A stretch of DNA of 64,000 nucleotides, from contig NZ_JAJCIC010000022.1 in NCBI RefSeq assembly GCF_020554865.1, positions 1 to 64,000 on the forward strand. Reading direction: 5' to 3'. The position numbers and the translations under genes were made by a program. This document shows, piece by piece, positions 8,675-16,742 of the stretch. Each line of letters starts with the position of its first letter. Within the stretch, counting starts at the first letter, position 1. This stretch comes from Lacrimispora sp. 210928-DFI.3.58. GTDB lineage: Bacteria; Bacillota; Clostridia; Lachnospirales; Lachnospiraceae. Under the pieces are notes generated by a model that did not search any database, had not been told where the DNA came from, and was given only the letters and a program-made list of their open reading frames with translations.

Positions 8675-8791
8675 ATGACGGCTTATGAGACCATAATGGT
8701 TGTGCTAGGGATTTTGGGCTTGCTCATATCCTTTAGCGGCCTGATTATTGCATTCATCGCCTTTCTCGACAAGAGAAACAAGCGAAAATAA
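8675..8791 (+). CDS. Small hydrophobic toxin-like protein (holin-like type I toxin)
   Basis: A 38-aa peptide starting MTAYETIMVVLG, with one hydrophobic helix (about residues 6-29) and a basic tail ending DKRNKRK. This is the build of the Firmicutes holin-like type I toxins (TxpA/BsrG and related families). AAGGTGG precedes the ATG. A TATAAT box is at 8580-8585, about 90 bp upstream, implying a long leader; its -35 is unclear. The gene ends in a strong two-way hairpin and a well-formed promoter reads toward it on the other strand. Expressed alone, such peptides damage the membrane. Confidence 0.72.
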   Translation: MTAYETIMVVLGILGLLISFSGLIIAFIAFLDKRNKRK

Positions 8792-8886
8792 AATGCCTAT
8801 CCTGTCGGCCAACAGGATAGGCGGCGTCCTTAGGGACAAAACTTAACCAATTAGGCATCCACTTTTGGAGAGGGTGCTTTCTTTAT
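8785..8886 (-). ncRNA. Candidate antisense RNA antitoxin
   Basis: A minus-strand promoter (TTGAAT at 8916-8921, TATAAT at 8893-8898, spacing exactly 17 bp) would start a short RNA near 8886 that runs through the shared hairpin and ends in the T-rich stretch at 8785-8794. It encodes no protein. It would overlap the 3' end of the toxin mRNA, the arrangement of known type I antitoxins such as RatA. Confidence 0.6.
8795..8822. terminator. Bidirectional terminator of the toxin/antisense pair
   Basis: GCCTATCCTGT (8795-8805) pairs perfectly with ACAGGATAGGC (8812-8822). The T-rich side lies on the minus strand (ATTTTATTTT), so it is best as terminator of the antisense RNA. Confidence 0.7.
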
Positions 8887-9092
8887 GTCTATATTATAAT
8901 CAATCCATATCCCAAATTCAAGTAAATCTCTTGGGTTTCCAAAGAACCTTAGTTTCCAGGGATTACTCATCACGGAAAACTGTCAGAGATGGAAATACGC
9001 CATTTATGGAAAGTGATGTCTCAATCAAACAGTAAGGTGGAGCAGGGAGACGGCTCCACCTGGGCTGCCTAAACAGATTGATCCGGGGAACA

Positions 9093-9497
9093 TTAGCGGG
9101 CATTAATACTGTTAATAAAAACAATATAGCAGGCAAAATCGCCTACCCTCTTGCGATTGCAGCGATCATCTTCTTCATGTCCAAGGACATCACGCCAAGA
9201 GGCAGATTTATTTTGCATTTTCAGGAAACGGGCCAGCTGGTTGAACTTAACAATCAGGGAGTTATGGCAGGAAGTACGGCTGGGATCTTTGTCTATCTTT
9301 TCCTCCCTGGTCCATACACACCAGTTGGAACGGAACACACTGTATTTATTGGCAGTGATTATCAATTCTTCGTAGAGTTCCAATGCATCTTCATCATTCC
9401 CGATTTCAGAAAGCATTTCCTGGTGGAGGCTTGCCATTTCCTCAAAAGTCAGGCTTTGGGACATCGGGAGATATTTTTCATAAGCAGAAACATTCAT
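9093..9497 (-). CDS. Conserved-looking hypothetical protein, 134 aa
   Basis: I do not recognise this family with confidence; the C-terminal pattern RKRVGDFACYIVFINSINAR faintly recalls small Clostridia proteins of the DUF3232 type, which I cannot confirm. It is soluble and mainly helical, with no signal peptide and an acidic N-terminal half. The start at 9497 follows GCGAGGTG; a frame extends 30 codons further upstream but lacks a ribosome binding site. It is flanked by a hairpin at 9036-9060 (GGTGGAGC/GCTCCACC) beyond its 3' end and by eroded sequence upstream, and has no operon partner. Confidence 0.6.
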   Translation of the reverse strand: MNVSAYEKYLPMSQSLTFEEMASLHQEMLSEIGNDEDALELYEELIITANKYSVFRSNWCVWTREEKIDKDPSRTSCHNSLIVKFNQLARFLKMQNKSASWRDVLGHEEDDRCNRKRVGDFACYIVFINSINAR

Positions 9498-9791
9498 AGT
9501 GGCACCTCGCAAAAATAATGATACTGCGATTATAGCAGGAAATAAGATAGGTGTCAGCAGAAGACCTGCACACCGGATCTCAGGCACAAGGCGCAGGGGT
9601 CTAGCTGGGGATATTTTTCATCCACGAAGATGAATACTGTGCGGCAAAGTCCTTCTTCTCGATATTCCCGGAATTCCTCTTATGAGATCACGAAGGAGCC
9701 GGATGAGCTGGAAAAGGCCAATGGCTGTACTCTATGCGGCAGAGGTTACCCGGACATGTATTGTGCCTTTGAGGCGGGCAGAGGAGATGGA
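9498..9791. other. Intergenic, nothing clearly functional
   Basis: Open frames exist on both strands but none has a start signal or a familiar motif. The sequence resembles eroded coding DNA. It probably contains the promoter for the leftward gene at 9497. Confidence 0.4.
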
Positions 9792-11201
9792 TCAAAGACG
9801 TTTGGGCTTATCAGGGACATGTCCATCAATGTCAGGCACAATATAAGGCCCCAACACTTCTCCCCAGGCCTCGGCCAGGCGGTCCAGAGTAAAGACGGCA
9901 TTGGCAGGGCTGGTGGAGGGGCATTTGACGGCCCTGCGTCCGGTGCGCTCCTCGCAGTATTTTTCGTAAAGGCGGTGGGCAGTAGCGCCATTGGCAATAA
10001 TGATCTGAATATCAGCCAGGCGGAGCACCTGGTTTAAATTGGCCGGGATCACATTTCGGATGCTTAAGTCGCTGGAGCCGCGGATGTCGCATTCCGCCAC
10101 CACATCCCACAGGGCGATGCCATGGCGAAGGAGCAGACTCTTTTTTTCTTCAATGGTTTCAGGGACCTCTGTTCCTAAAAGGCGGGCCAAAAGGCGCCAG
10201 AAACGGTTCTGCGGATGACCGTAGTAGAAGTTGTTTTCCCTGGATTTGAGGGAGGGGAAGCTTCCGAGTATCAGGATCCGGCAGTGCTCATCGCAGATCG
10301 GCTCAAAGGTGTGGCGCACCCGCACAAAGCCGGGAGGAAGCTGATCATCAATGTAGTCCTCCGCATCCAGCTTCTGCCTGCGCCTGCTCATGGGAGCAGC
10401 CACTCCTCCATCCTTGGCAAAGGACAGGACAAAGGCATTGATCCGAAGCTCGTTTTCCTCGTAGAGTCCCATGCTCTGGTAAAGCTCTTTATATTCCTTC
10501 AAAAGGCGCAGCTTCAGCGCTACGGCATTGGCCTTCTTCCAGTCAGTGCTCACAAGACTTCCCTTTCTCTTCATATAATAATAGATCGGGGTCTGAATGG
10601 CCGCAAAGCGGGCTGCATGGCGGATAAAGCGCAAATTGAACAGGAAATCCTCACAAAAGCGCAGCTCCTCCTCCATTTTGAGCTGGTGCTCCTCAATGAT
10701 GCTTTTCCGGTACAGCTTATTCCACAGCACGCCATAATAAAAGTCGGCGGGGTCCTGCATCATGTATTCTGCATACTGCTCCCTGGTGAGCAGGCCGCGC
10801 TCCCGTATGTGCTGTTTTTCTGTATATACGGCCCGTTCCACCCGGTAGAAATCAGCCACCACCAGGTCGCAGTCATATTTTCCGGCGGCTTCTGCCAGAA
10901 GCTCTGTGGCGTCAGGAGTCAGCCAGTCATCACTGTCTATAAATTGCAGATAGCAGCCCTTTGCCACAGCAATGGCCTGGTTGCGGCTGTCGGACACCCC
11001 CGTGTTCTCCTTATCAATGACAACAAAGCGGGAATCCTTTTCCTCGTATTCACGGCAGATGGAAAGACTTCCGTCCGTACTCCCGTCATTGATGACAATG
11101 ACCTCCATATCCTGAAAGGTCTGCCCCAGCACACTATTGAAACAGCGGCGCAGATACTTCTCAGCATTGTATACAGGGATGATCAGGGAAATGAATGGCA
11201 T
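9792..11201 (-). CDS. Fusion: family 2 glycosyltransferase + hypoxanthine/uracil-DNA glycosylase
   Basis: One uninterrupted 469-codon frame holds two unrelated enzymes. Residues 1-265 are a GT-A glycosyltransferase of family 2: ISLIIPVYNAEKYLRRC, VINDGSTDGS, GVSDSRNQAI and the metal-binding DSDD near residue 90. Residues about 295-452 match the DNA-deoxyinosine (hypoxanthine) glycosylase branch of the uracil-DNA glycosylase superfamily: LILGSFPSLKSRE, YYGHPQNRFWRLL and the distal CPSTSPAN motif. They are joined by about 28 charged residues. The start follows AAGGAGA. The first domain would transfer a sugar to a polymer or lipid precursor, the second would excise deaminated bases. No stop or frameshift lies between them, so they should be made as one polypeptide unless an internal start is used. 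Confidence 0.82.
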   Translation of the reverse strand: MPFISLIIPVYNAEKYLRRCFNSVLGQTFQDMEVIVINDGSTDGSLSICREYEEKDSRFVVIDKENTGVSDSRNQAIAVAKGCYLQFIDSDDWLTPDATELLAEAAGKYDCDLVVADFYRVERAVYTEKQHIRERGLLTREQYAEYMMQDPADFYYGVLWNKLYRKSIIEEHQLKMEEELRFCEDFLFNLRFIRHAARFAAIQTPIYYYMKRKGSLVSTDWKKANAVALKLRLLKEYKELYQSMGLYEENELRINAFVLSFAKDGGVAAPMSRRRQKLDAEDYIDDQLPPGFVRVRHTFEPICDEHCRILILGSFPSLKSRENNFYYGHPQNRFWRLLARLLGTEVPETIEEKKSLLLRHGIALWDVVAECDIRGSSDLSIRNVIPANLNQVLRLADIQIIIANGATAHRLYEKYCEERTGRRAVKCPSTSPANAVFTLDRLAEAWGEVLGPYIVPDIDGHVPDKPKRL

Positions 11202-11530
11202 AGCGGGTCTCCTTCTGTTTGATAGTTTTTATGATAGCGGAAATGGAAAGAAAATTCAAGCGTGGTTCTAGGATAGTTTTTCTGAAAATAAGATAAAATA
11301 TATTATTTTGAGGAAAAATTTACTATTCCCTTTTGTCAGTATGTGCTACAATAATGTTCATGATTTGAGAGGATAGACCGCTGAATTGCCAGAAAAAACA
11401 GGTAAAAAGCAGTGATTTTTGAGCAAATATCGAAGGGGGAGGACCATAGCATATGCGGTCATTGATCATGAGAGAGGAGTAGCGCATTGACAGAGTGCAA
11501 TGCAAAAACAAAATATGGGAGGTATTTTAT
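11202..11530. other. AT-rich intergenic region
   Basis: Divergent promoter region between the leftward fusion gene and the rightward symporter remnant. TACAAT at 11347-11352 is a possible -10 box for the symporter, with no good -35. No gene or structured RNA recognised. Confidence 0.35.
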
Positions 11531-12412
11531 ATGAGTAAAATTTTTAAAAGCCTGTCGGCAAAGCTGGTTATCGCATTGATCATCGGCATTGCGGTTGGTT
11601 TGGCGGCTCCGGAGGGGCTGATGACAGTGATCGTCACATTAAAGTACATTATGGGTCAGCTCATTAATTTCTGCGTTCCGCTGATCGCCATTGGTTTTAT
11701 CGCACCGTCTATCACAAAGCTGGGCTCCAGCGCTTCGCGCATGCTGACCGTGGCTTTGCTTGCAGCCTACGTATCATCTATCTGCGCGGCATTTATGTCA
11801 ACAGCAGCGGGCTTTGTACTCATTCCGGGCATGCAGATCGTCAGCAATGTTGACGGCTTAAAGGAGCTTCCGGCTGTGGCTTTTCAGCTTGATATCCCGC
11901 AGATCATGCCGGTCATGAGCGCATTAGTATTTTCCGTCCTGATCGGACTTGCAGCTGTATGGACTCATGCAGACACGGTTATCACTGTGCTGGATGAGTT
12001 CCAGAAGATCGTTCTGCAGATCGTTACGAAGGTGGTGATCCCGGTTCTTCCCTTCTTCATTGCCACGACCTTTGCAGGCCTGGCCTATGACGGTACCATT
12101 ACCGGACAGCTTCCGGTATTTATTAAGGTCATTGTGATCGTCCTGATCGGCCATTATATCTGAATGGCTGTTCTCTATGGGCTTGCGGGTGCTTACTCCG
12201 GTGAGAATCCGATGGAGGTGCTGAAGCATTATGGTCCGGCCTACCTGACGGCAGTTGGTACTATGAGCTCTGCAGCAACGCTTTCTGTAGCCTTAAGCTG
12301 CGCGAGAAAGAGCAAGGTTCTCCGTTCCGATATGGTAAATTTCGATATTCCGCTGTTTGCCAATATCCATCTGTGCGGCTCTGTGCTCACAGAAATTCCA
12401 TCCTGTTTTTAA
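11531..12412 (+). pseudogene. Broken dicarboxylate/amino acid:cation symporter (SDF family)
   Basis: The sequence encodes a sodium:dicarboxylate symporter from MSKIFKSLSAKLV onward, with good TM segments and an SDF-type GTMSSAATLSVAL motif. It is inactive for two reasons visible here. An in-frame TGA at 12161-12163 interrupts GHYI/MAVLYGLAGAYSG, most likely a TGG tryptophan changed to TGA. After LCGSVLTE (about 12392) the remaining C-terminal core, including the last transport helices of a usually ~400-aa protein, is gone and replaced by unrelated sequence ending at 12412. The start follows GGGAGG. Confidence 0.82.
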
Positions 12413-12421
12413 CGATCCCAT
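12393..12421 (-). pseudogene. 5' stub of a gene downstream of arsR
   Basis: On the minus strand an ideal TAGGAGGTCATTT-ATG at 12421 begins MGSLKTGWNF, then runs into the symporter remnant. The first ten codons recall the N-terminus of Clostridia ArsR-linked permeases, but this is memory-based and tentative. I read it as the start of a gene whose body was deleted together with the end of the convergent symporter gene. Confidence 0.45.
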
Positions 12422-12454
12422 AAATGACCTCCTAAATATTGAAATATTGAAATT

Positions 12455-12466
12455 TATCTATATATA
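12455..12466. promoter_or_regulatory. Candidate ArsR operator half, distal copy
   Basis: The 12-mer TATCTATATATA lies upstream of the deleted gene stub and recurs exactly at 12834-12845 in front of arsR, as expected if one regulator controls both. Confidence 0.45.
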
Positions 12467-12502
12467 AATGCTTTGATAAGTCGTGCGGTAAAGCAATGAA
12501 AA

Positions 12503-12811
12503 TTACTTATCACAACACGACTTATCTTCATACGCTGTATTTGTAAGTGCCTGCAGACACTCTGCCACATATTTTACACCGTCTGCTGAAATGGAGTAGT
12601 GCATCCATTTCCCTTCTTTGCGCCCCGCCACAATGCCGGAATCACATAGGATTTTCATGTGATGGGAAAGGGTGGGCTGTGTAATATGCATATCATCTAA
12701 CAGTACGCAGGCACATTTTTCGCCTGTAAGTAACAGCTTCAAAATTTTGATGCGGTTTTCATCACAAAAAGCTTTGAAAACGATCGGTATTTTTTTCTCG
12801 TCAAGTTCCAA
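12503..12811 (-). CDS. ArsR/SmtB family metalloregulator
   Basis: A 102-aa winged-helix repressor: FKAFCDENRIKILKLLLTGE, then CACVLLDDMHITQPTLSHHM (recognition helix) and GKWMHYSIS (wing). The pair CAC at the start of the recognition helix corresponds to the ELCVCDL arsenite/cadmium box of the ArsR family, and two more cysteines lie near the C-terminus (SCCDK), so thiol metal sensing, probably arsenite or a similar ion, is likely. The start is TTG at 12811, chosen because AGGAGG sits 7 bp upstream and no ATG fits. The gene it would control appears deleted (stub at 12421), so it may now be an orphan. Confidence 0.88.
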   Translation of the reverse strand: MELDEKKIPIVFKAFCDENRIKILKLLLTGEKCACVLLDDMHITQPTLSHHMKILCDSGIVAGRKEGKWMHYSISADGVKYVAECLQALTNTAYEDKSCCDK

Positions 12812-12833
12812 AACGCCACCTCCTATAGAAGAT

Positions 12834-12872
12834 TATCTATATATATTATATGCACAAATAGAGAAATGTGAA
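12834..12872 (-). promoter_or_regulatory. arsR promoter and operator
   Basis: Minus-strand TTCACA (12867-12872) and TATAAT (12845-12850) are 16 bp apart. The shared 12-mer TATCTATATATA (12834-12845) touches the -10 box, fitting autorepression. Confidence 0.55.
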
Positions 12873-13128
12873 TATGTTTTTGAAGTTTTTCTACTCAAGC
12901 TTCGGCAAAATCGCTCTGCGCGGTGTAGCAGGCAAAATATAGCGGAGGATAAGATGAAATTCGAATCCTGTGTATGTGTGCAGAGGGGAGGAGGGCTGCC
13001 TGCCGGGATTCTGGGGAATGGAAAGAACATCGGCAGAAGAGGGCATCATGCCAGAGCTGGAATATTTTTATATCTGCCGTGAACGCCAGGGCATGGGAGC
13101 TTGAGTGGAACGAAAGTGAGCATACCCC
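12873..13128. other. Intergenic, possible small ORF not called
   Basis: A 42-codon frame beginning at 12954 after GCGGAGGATAAG has a usable ribosome binding site but a Gly/Arg-rich sequence with no recognisable motif, and other frames across it look equally coding-like. I see nothing firm. Confidence 0.3.
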
Positions 13129-13641
13129 TCAAAGCCTCTTCTGATACCCTAGACGCGGATTCCCGGCCTCTGCGCCTTCTGCCAGAATGAGATTTCCACA
13201 CAAGGTGAAGCCGCTCTTTGAAAGGGCTCTCTGCATGGAAAGGTTGCCGGGATGGGTGTCGATCCTTACGTTGGTATAGCCCTGCTTTCTGGCATAGTCC
13301 TCAGAGCAGGCAAACAGCTTTGCAGCAAGTCCCTGGCCCTTTCTGGATTCCTCTACGCAGACGCGGTGGAAGGCGCAGTAGGGCTCATCATTTAACCAGG
13401 CACCGTCAATGGTCCTGTAGCTTAATTCCGGGCCGGACACTATGGTGATCATGGCAACGACATCCCCGTTCTCCTCCAGGACGTGGATGTTTTTCTTTGA
13501 GATAGAAAGGGCCAGTCCGGCTTCATTGGGCTCTCCCTTCTGCCATTGGTCAATGCCTCTGGCCCGGAAGCCAGCCTTTGCCTGATCGGTCATTGCCATA
13601 AGGCGGGGAAGGTCTGTATTTTTCGCGAAACGGTATATCAT
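13129..13641 (-). CDS. GNAT family N-acetyltransferase
   Basis: A 170-aa GNAT protein. The acetyl-CoA-binding motif A is visible as HRVCVEESRKGQGLAAKLFA (the R/Q-x-x-G-x-G/A loop), followed by the NVRIDTHPGNLSMQRALSKS segment typical of motif B. The acceptor cannot be inferred. The ATG at 13641 follows AGGAGGAACGAC. It is a stand-alone gene with a palindrome (13668-13696) just upstream. Confidence 0.88.
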   Translation of the reverse strand: MIYRFAKNTDLPRLMAMTDQAKAGFRARGIDQWQKGEPNEAGLALSISKKNIHVLEENGDVVAMITIVSGPELSYRTIDGAWLNDEPYCAFHRVCVEESRKGQGLAAKLFACSEDYARKQGYTNVRIDTHPGNLSMQRALSKSGFTLCGNLILAEGAEAGNPRLGYQKRL

Positions 13642-13667
13642 AAGTCGTTCCTCCTGGATGTTTTTTT

Positions 13668-13696
13668 GGTAACTGTAAGGGAACTGACCAGTTACC
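13668..13696. repeat. 27-bp palindromic repeat (family R3), copy 1
   Basis: GGTAACTG and CAGTTACC flank an inner GGGAA segment. The same pattern, GTAACTGTRAGGGARCTGAM plus CAGTTAC, recurs at 58687-58713. Confidence 0.6.
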
Positions 13697-13767
13697 TTTT
13701 TCTATGATTATAAGCCAACTTGTTTTACCTGTAAATCAACTGATCCTCATATTTTTGCATTTTATAC

Positions 13768-13980
13768 TTACTATAAAAGTCCTGCCGCCGGGTAGGCGGC
13801 ATGCATTCAGGTATGCCAAATGCGCCCGCCGGACTTTTATGGTGCGCTGGTGCGCCCGCCGGACGTTCATGGTGCGCTGGTGCGTCCGCCGGACGTTCAT
13901 GGTGCGCTGGTGCGTCCGCCGGATTTTCATGGTACGGTGGCACGTCCGCCCGCCGGGCGCATGAGAGTTTACTATGAAAA
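13768..13980. repeat. Interspersed palindromic element R1, copy 1, with 4 x 30-bp tandem expansion
   Basis: Begins TTACTATAAAAGTCCTGCCG and ends with GTTTACTATGAAAA. Its core is a 30-bp unit (GGAC..TCATGGTGCGCTGG..CCGCC) present four times in tandem at 13831-13950; other R1 copies carry one unit. R1 also occurs at 17357-17486, 42448-42560, 58568-58690 and 63278-63400. Confidence 0.9.
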
Positions 13981-14008
13981 GGGCACAGAAACTTAAGTGA
14001 TTTCATCA

Positions 14009-14037
14009 TTGGCAGCAGTGCTTTTATACGTTATAAT
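14009..14037 (+). promoter_or_regulatory. Promoter of the DUF401-malY operon
   Basis: TTGGCA (14009-14014) and TATAAT (14032-14037) are 17 bp apart. A hairpin GGGCATAAGGATGCCC follows in the leader. Confidence 0.75.
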
Positions 14038-14119
14038 GGCTAGTGGGGCATAAGGATGCCCGCTGGAGCCGGTTGTAAAACGGCATATTACTTAACACAT
14101 AAGAGGAGATACATACGAG

Positions 14120-15340
14120 ATGGATATGATAAAGCTGCTGGTGATTTTTGCCATTATCATTTTATTCCTGAGAAGGAGGCAGCCGCTGATGGTTGCTGTG
14201 ACAGCGGCAGGAGTGGCAGCAGTATTTCTGTACCAGCTGCCTCCGGAAGCTGCCTGGCGGGCAGTGGTAAAGGGAGGAACGGGATGGACCACCATTGAGA
14301 CCCTTCTGGTGTTCTACTCTATCACCTACCTTCAGCGGATGCTGGAGAAGAGAAAGAATCTCAGCAATGCAAGGCTGGCCCTCAGCGGGATATTCAACAA
14401 TAACAGGATCAATGCCTCCATCGTTCCCTTCCTTATGGGAATGCTCCCGGCGGCCAGCACAGTGCTGATCTGCGGCCCCATTGTCAGGGAGAGCGTGGGG
14501 GAGGCCCTGAGCGATCCGGAAAAAGCATGCGTCACCTCCTATTACAGGCATGTGTCAGAGTGTTTTCTTCCCACCTACACCAGCATTTTTATTGCCATTG
14601 GGCTGACAGAGGGCAGGGTATCGGTCAGCGCGTTTTTGCTGGCAATGCTTCCTATGGTGGCTGCCCTTATGTTTTCCGGATGGGCCGTTTACCTGCGCCG
14701 TGTGCCGAAGGATACCGGCTTTGTGCCGGATCAGCCGAAATCCAGCTATTGGCTGCTGCTGGGAAAGAGCGTTTGGAGCATAGTGGCAACGATCCTTCTC
14801 ATACTGCTGTTTCATCTTCCGGTAGAGCTGGCTGTCCTTATCTGCATTTTTGCCAATATTTTTATCAATCATTTCAGCCTGGCTGAGCTTCTGCCGTTTT
14901 TTAAGTCAGCCTTTGAGAAAAGGCTGATCCTCAGCACCTGGCTGGTGATGATCTTTAAGGAGATCCTTGGGGCCACAGGAGTCATTGAAAGCCTGCCGGC
15001 ATTTTTTTCCTCCCTTCCTGTTCCTATGTTCCTGATCTTTGCACTGATCTTCTTTTTCGGTGCGGTTGTTGCAGGGACACAGGCGATCATCGTGCTCTGC
15101 ATGCCCATGGCAATGGCTGCCCTTGGAGAAGGGCCGGGAGTGCTACCCCTATTTGTACTCCTCATGTGCATGGCCTATGCGGCTGCCCAGTGCTCGCCCG
15201 TTCATATCTGCCTGCTGATGTGCGCGGAGGATTACGGCATTTCCCTGGGAGAGCTGATCAAAAAGACAATGCCGCTGATCGTGGTCTTCTGTGCCATAGC
15301 CTTTGCTTATTATGGCCTGCTGATGTTATTGCATATTTAA
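14120..15340 (+). CDS. DUF401 family membrane protein, probable transporter
   Basis: A 406-aa protein with about ten hydrophobic segments, matching the DUF401 (TIGR00529) membrane family of Clostridia and archaea. Conserved polar stretches between helices include KGGTGWTTIETLLVFYSITY, GMLPAASTVLICGPIV and VVAGTQAIIVLCMP, which resemble carrier-type permeases. Substrate is unknown. The next gene, 64 bp downstream, is a MalY/PatB-type C-S lyase, which suggests the permease moves a sulfur amino acid, cystathionine or a related compound, or a product of that enzyme. The start follows AGAGGAGATACATACGAG. Confidence 0.8.
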   Translation: MDMIKLLVIFAIIILFLRRRQPLMVAVTAAGVAAVFLYQLPPEAAWRAVVKGGTGWTTIETLLVFYSITYLQRMLEKRKNLSNARLALSGIFNNNRINASIVPFLMGMLPAASTVLICGPIVRESVGEALSDPEKACVTSYYRHVSECFLPTYTSIFIAIGLTEGRVSVSAFLLAMLPMVAALMFSGWAVYLRRVPKDTGFVPDQPKSSYWLLLGKSVWSIVATILLILLFHLPVELAVLICIFANIFINHFSLAELLPFFKSAFEKRLILSTWLVMIFKEILGATGVIESLPAFFSSLPVPMFLIFALIFFFGAVVAGTQAIIVLCMPMAMAALGEGPGVLPLFVLLMCMAYAAAQCSPVHICLLMCAEDYGISLGELIKKTMPLIVVFCAIAFAYYGLLMLLHI

Positions 15341-15404
15341 GATGCTGGCATTTAAATACATAGAAGCTTTGGACATACAAATGAAAGAAAGGATAGTGTT
15401 TTTT

Positions 15405-16622
15405 ATGAAGTACGATTTTACAAGCATCATAGACCGCCATGGAAAGGATGCTATTGCAGTTGACGGCCTTGGAATGAATCCGGGCTTTGCGCCGGAGCCT
15501 CCTAAGGAAGGCTTTGATGCGATCCCCATGTGGGTGGCGGATATGAATTTCCCTACGGTCCCCACTGTACCTGAGGCGATCATCGAGAGGGCAAAGCATC
15601 CGGCCTATGGATATTTCAGCGCTGCAAAAGAGTATTATGATTCCATTATCCGGTGGCATGAGACCCGCAACGGAGTCGCAGGCCTGACAAGGGAGGCCAT
15701 TGGATATGAAAATGGCGTGCTGGGCGGCGTAGTCAGCGCCCTGGGCGTCTTCTGCTCAAAGGGAGACAAGGTGCTCCTTCATTCCCCCACTTACATCGGC
15801 TTCACAAAATGCGTGGAAAATAACGGCTATCACATTATCCACAGCCCCCTGAAGAGAGATGAGCAGGGAACATGGCGCATGGATTTTGAGGATATGGAGG
15901 AAAAGATCGTAAAGAACAAGATCCATGCAGCGATCTTCTGTTCCCCGCACAATCCCTGCGGCCGTGTCTGGGAACGCTGGGAGCTTGAGAAGGCCATGGA
16001 GCTCTACAAAAAACATGATGTATTTGTGATCTCAGATGAGATATGGTCTGACATTATTTTAGGAAATCATAAGCACATCCCGACCCAGTCCGTAAGCGAG
16101 GATGCAAGGCAGCGCACAGTTGCCGTGTATGCGCCCTCTAAGACCTTTAATCTGGCGGGGCTGGTGGGAAGCTACCATATCATCTACAACAAGTGGATAC
16201 GGGAGAGGATCGAAAAGGAATCCTCCCTTCCCCATTACAATGACATGAATGTATTGTCCATGCACGCCCTGATCGGTGCTTACAAGCCTGAGGGCCATGA
16301 GTGGGTGGACGAGCTTAGGCAGGTACTCACGGAAAATGTGGAGTTTGCCTATAACTATATCAGGGAGCATTTTGAGGGCGTGACTGTATCAAAGCCGGAG
16401 GGAACCTATATGATGTTTTTGGACTGCACGGAGTGGTGCAGAAAGCATGGCAGGACCATTGAGGAATTGGAGCGGGCCGGCTGGGATGTGGGCGTCGCAT
16501 GGCAGGATGGAAGGATGTTCCACGGCCCCTGCCATATCAGGCTGAATCTTGCACTGCCTCTGAGCAGGGTAAAGGAGGCTTTTGAGCGGATGGATAAATA
16601 TGTGTTCAATGCAGGCACTTGA
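15405..16622 (+). CDS. MalY/PatB family PLP-dependent C-S lyase (cystathionine beta-lyase type)
   Basis: A 405-aa fold-type I PLP enzyme. The MalY/PatB subfamily is indicated by the N-terminal IPMWVADMNF, HPAYGYF, ENGVLGGVVSAL, HNPCGRVWERWEL and the PLP lysine in APSKTFNLAGL. These enzymes cleave cystathionine or cysteine conjugates to a thiol or H2S, pyruvate and ammonia. The ATG at 15405 follows GAAAGGATAG; the frame opens 21 codons earlier without a ribosome binding site. It forms an operon with the DUF401 permease and possibly the HD protein 120 bp downstream. Confidence 0.9.
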   Translation: MKYDFTSIIDRHGKDAIAVDGLGMNPGFAPEPPKEGFDAIPMWVADMNFPTVPTVPEAIIERAKHPAYGYFSAAKEYYDSIIRWHETRNGVAGLTREAIGYENGVLGGVVSALGVFCSKGDKVLLHSPTYIGFTKCVENNGYHIIHSPLKRDEQGTWRMDFEDMEEKIVKNKIHAAIFCSPHNPCGRVWERWELEKAMELYKKHDVFVISDEIWSDIILGNHKHIPTQSVSEDARQRTVAVYAPSKTFNLAGLVGSYHIIYNKWIRERIEKESSLPHYNDMNVLSMHALIGAYKPEGHEWVDELRQVLTENVEFAYNYIREHFEGVTVSKPEGTYMMFLDCTEWCRKHGRTIEELERAGWDVGVAWQDGRMFHGPCHIRLNLALPLSRVKEAFERMDKYVFNAGT

Positions 16623-16742
16623 TTTTCCGCTTCACCGTGCTATACTTAATTCGGCAGGCGCGAAAGCAGGCACGCTGCTGTAAAAAGGCAGAAAAGCGCT
16701 TATCGTGCAAAGGTTTTACAGAGGCGAAAGGAGACAGAAAAG

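Noticed and set aside
9078..9518. Plus-strand 146-aa ORF over the hypothetical gene at 9093-9497
   Set aside because: The minus-strand frame has a good ribosome binding site and protein-like composition; the plus frame has neither.
13831..13950. CRISPR array
   Set aside because: The four units are contiguous with no spacers.
13704..14009. Repetitive ORFs such as 'CARRTFMVRW' repeats on plus or 'DAPAHHERPA' repeats on minus as a repeat protein
   Set aside because: The 30-bp DNA unit is a multiple of three so every frame repeats; it is an expanded R1 element, with no start signal and the same element elsewhere is non-coding.
15342..15404. Extended start of the MalY/PatB protein
   Set aside because: No ribosome binding site at 15342; the family begins near MKYDFTSIIDRHG at 15405.
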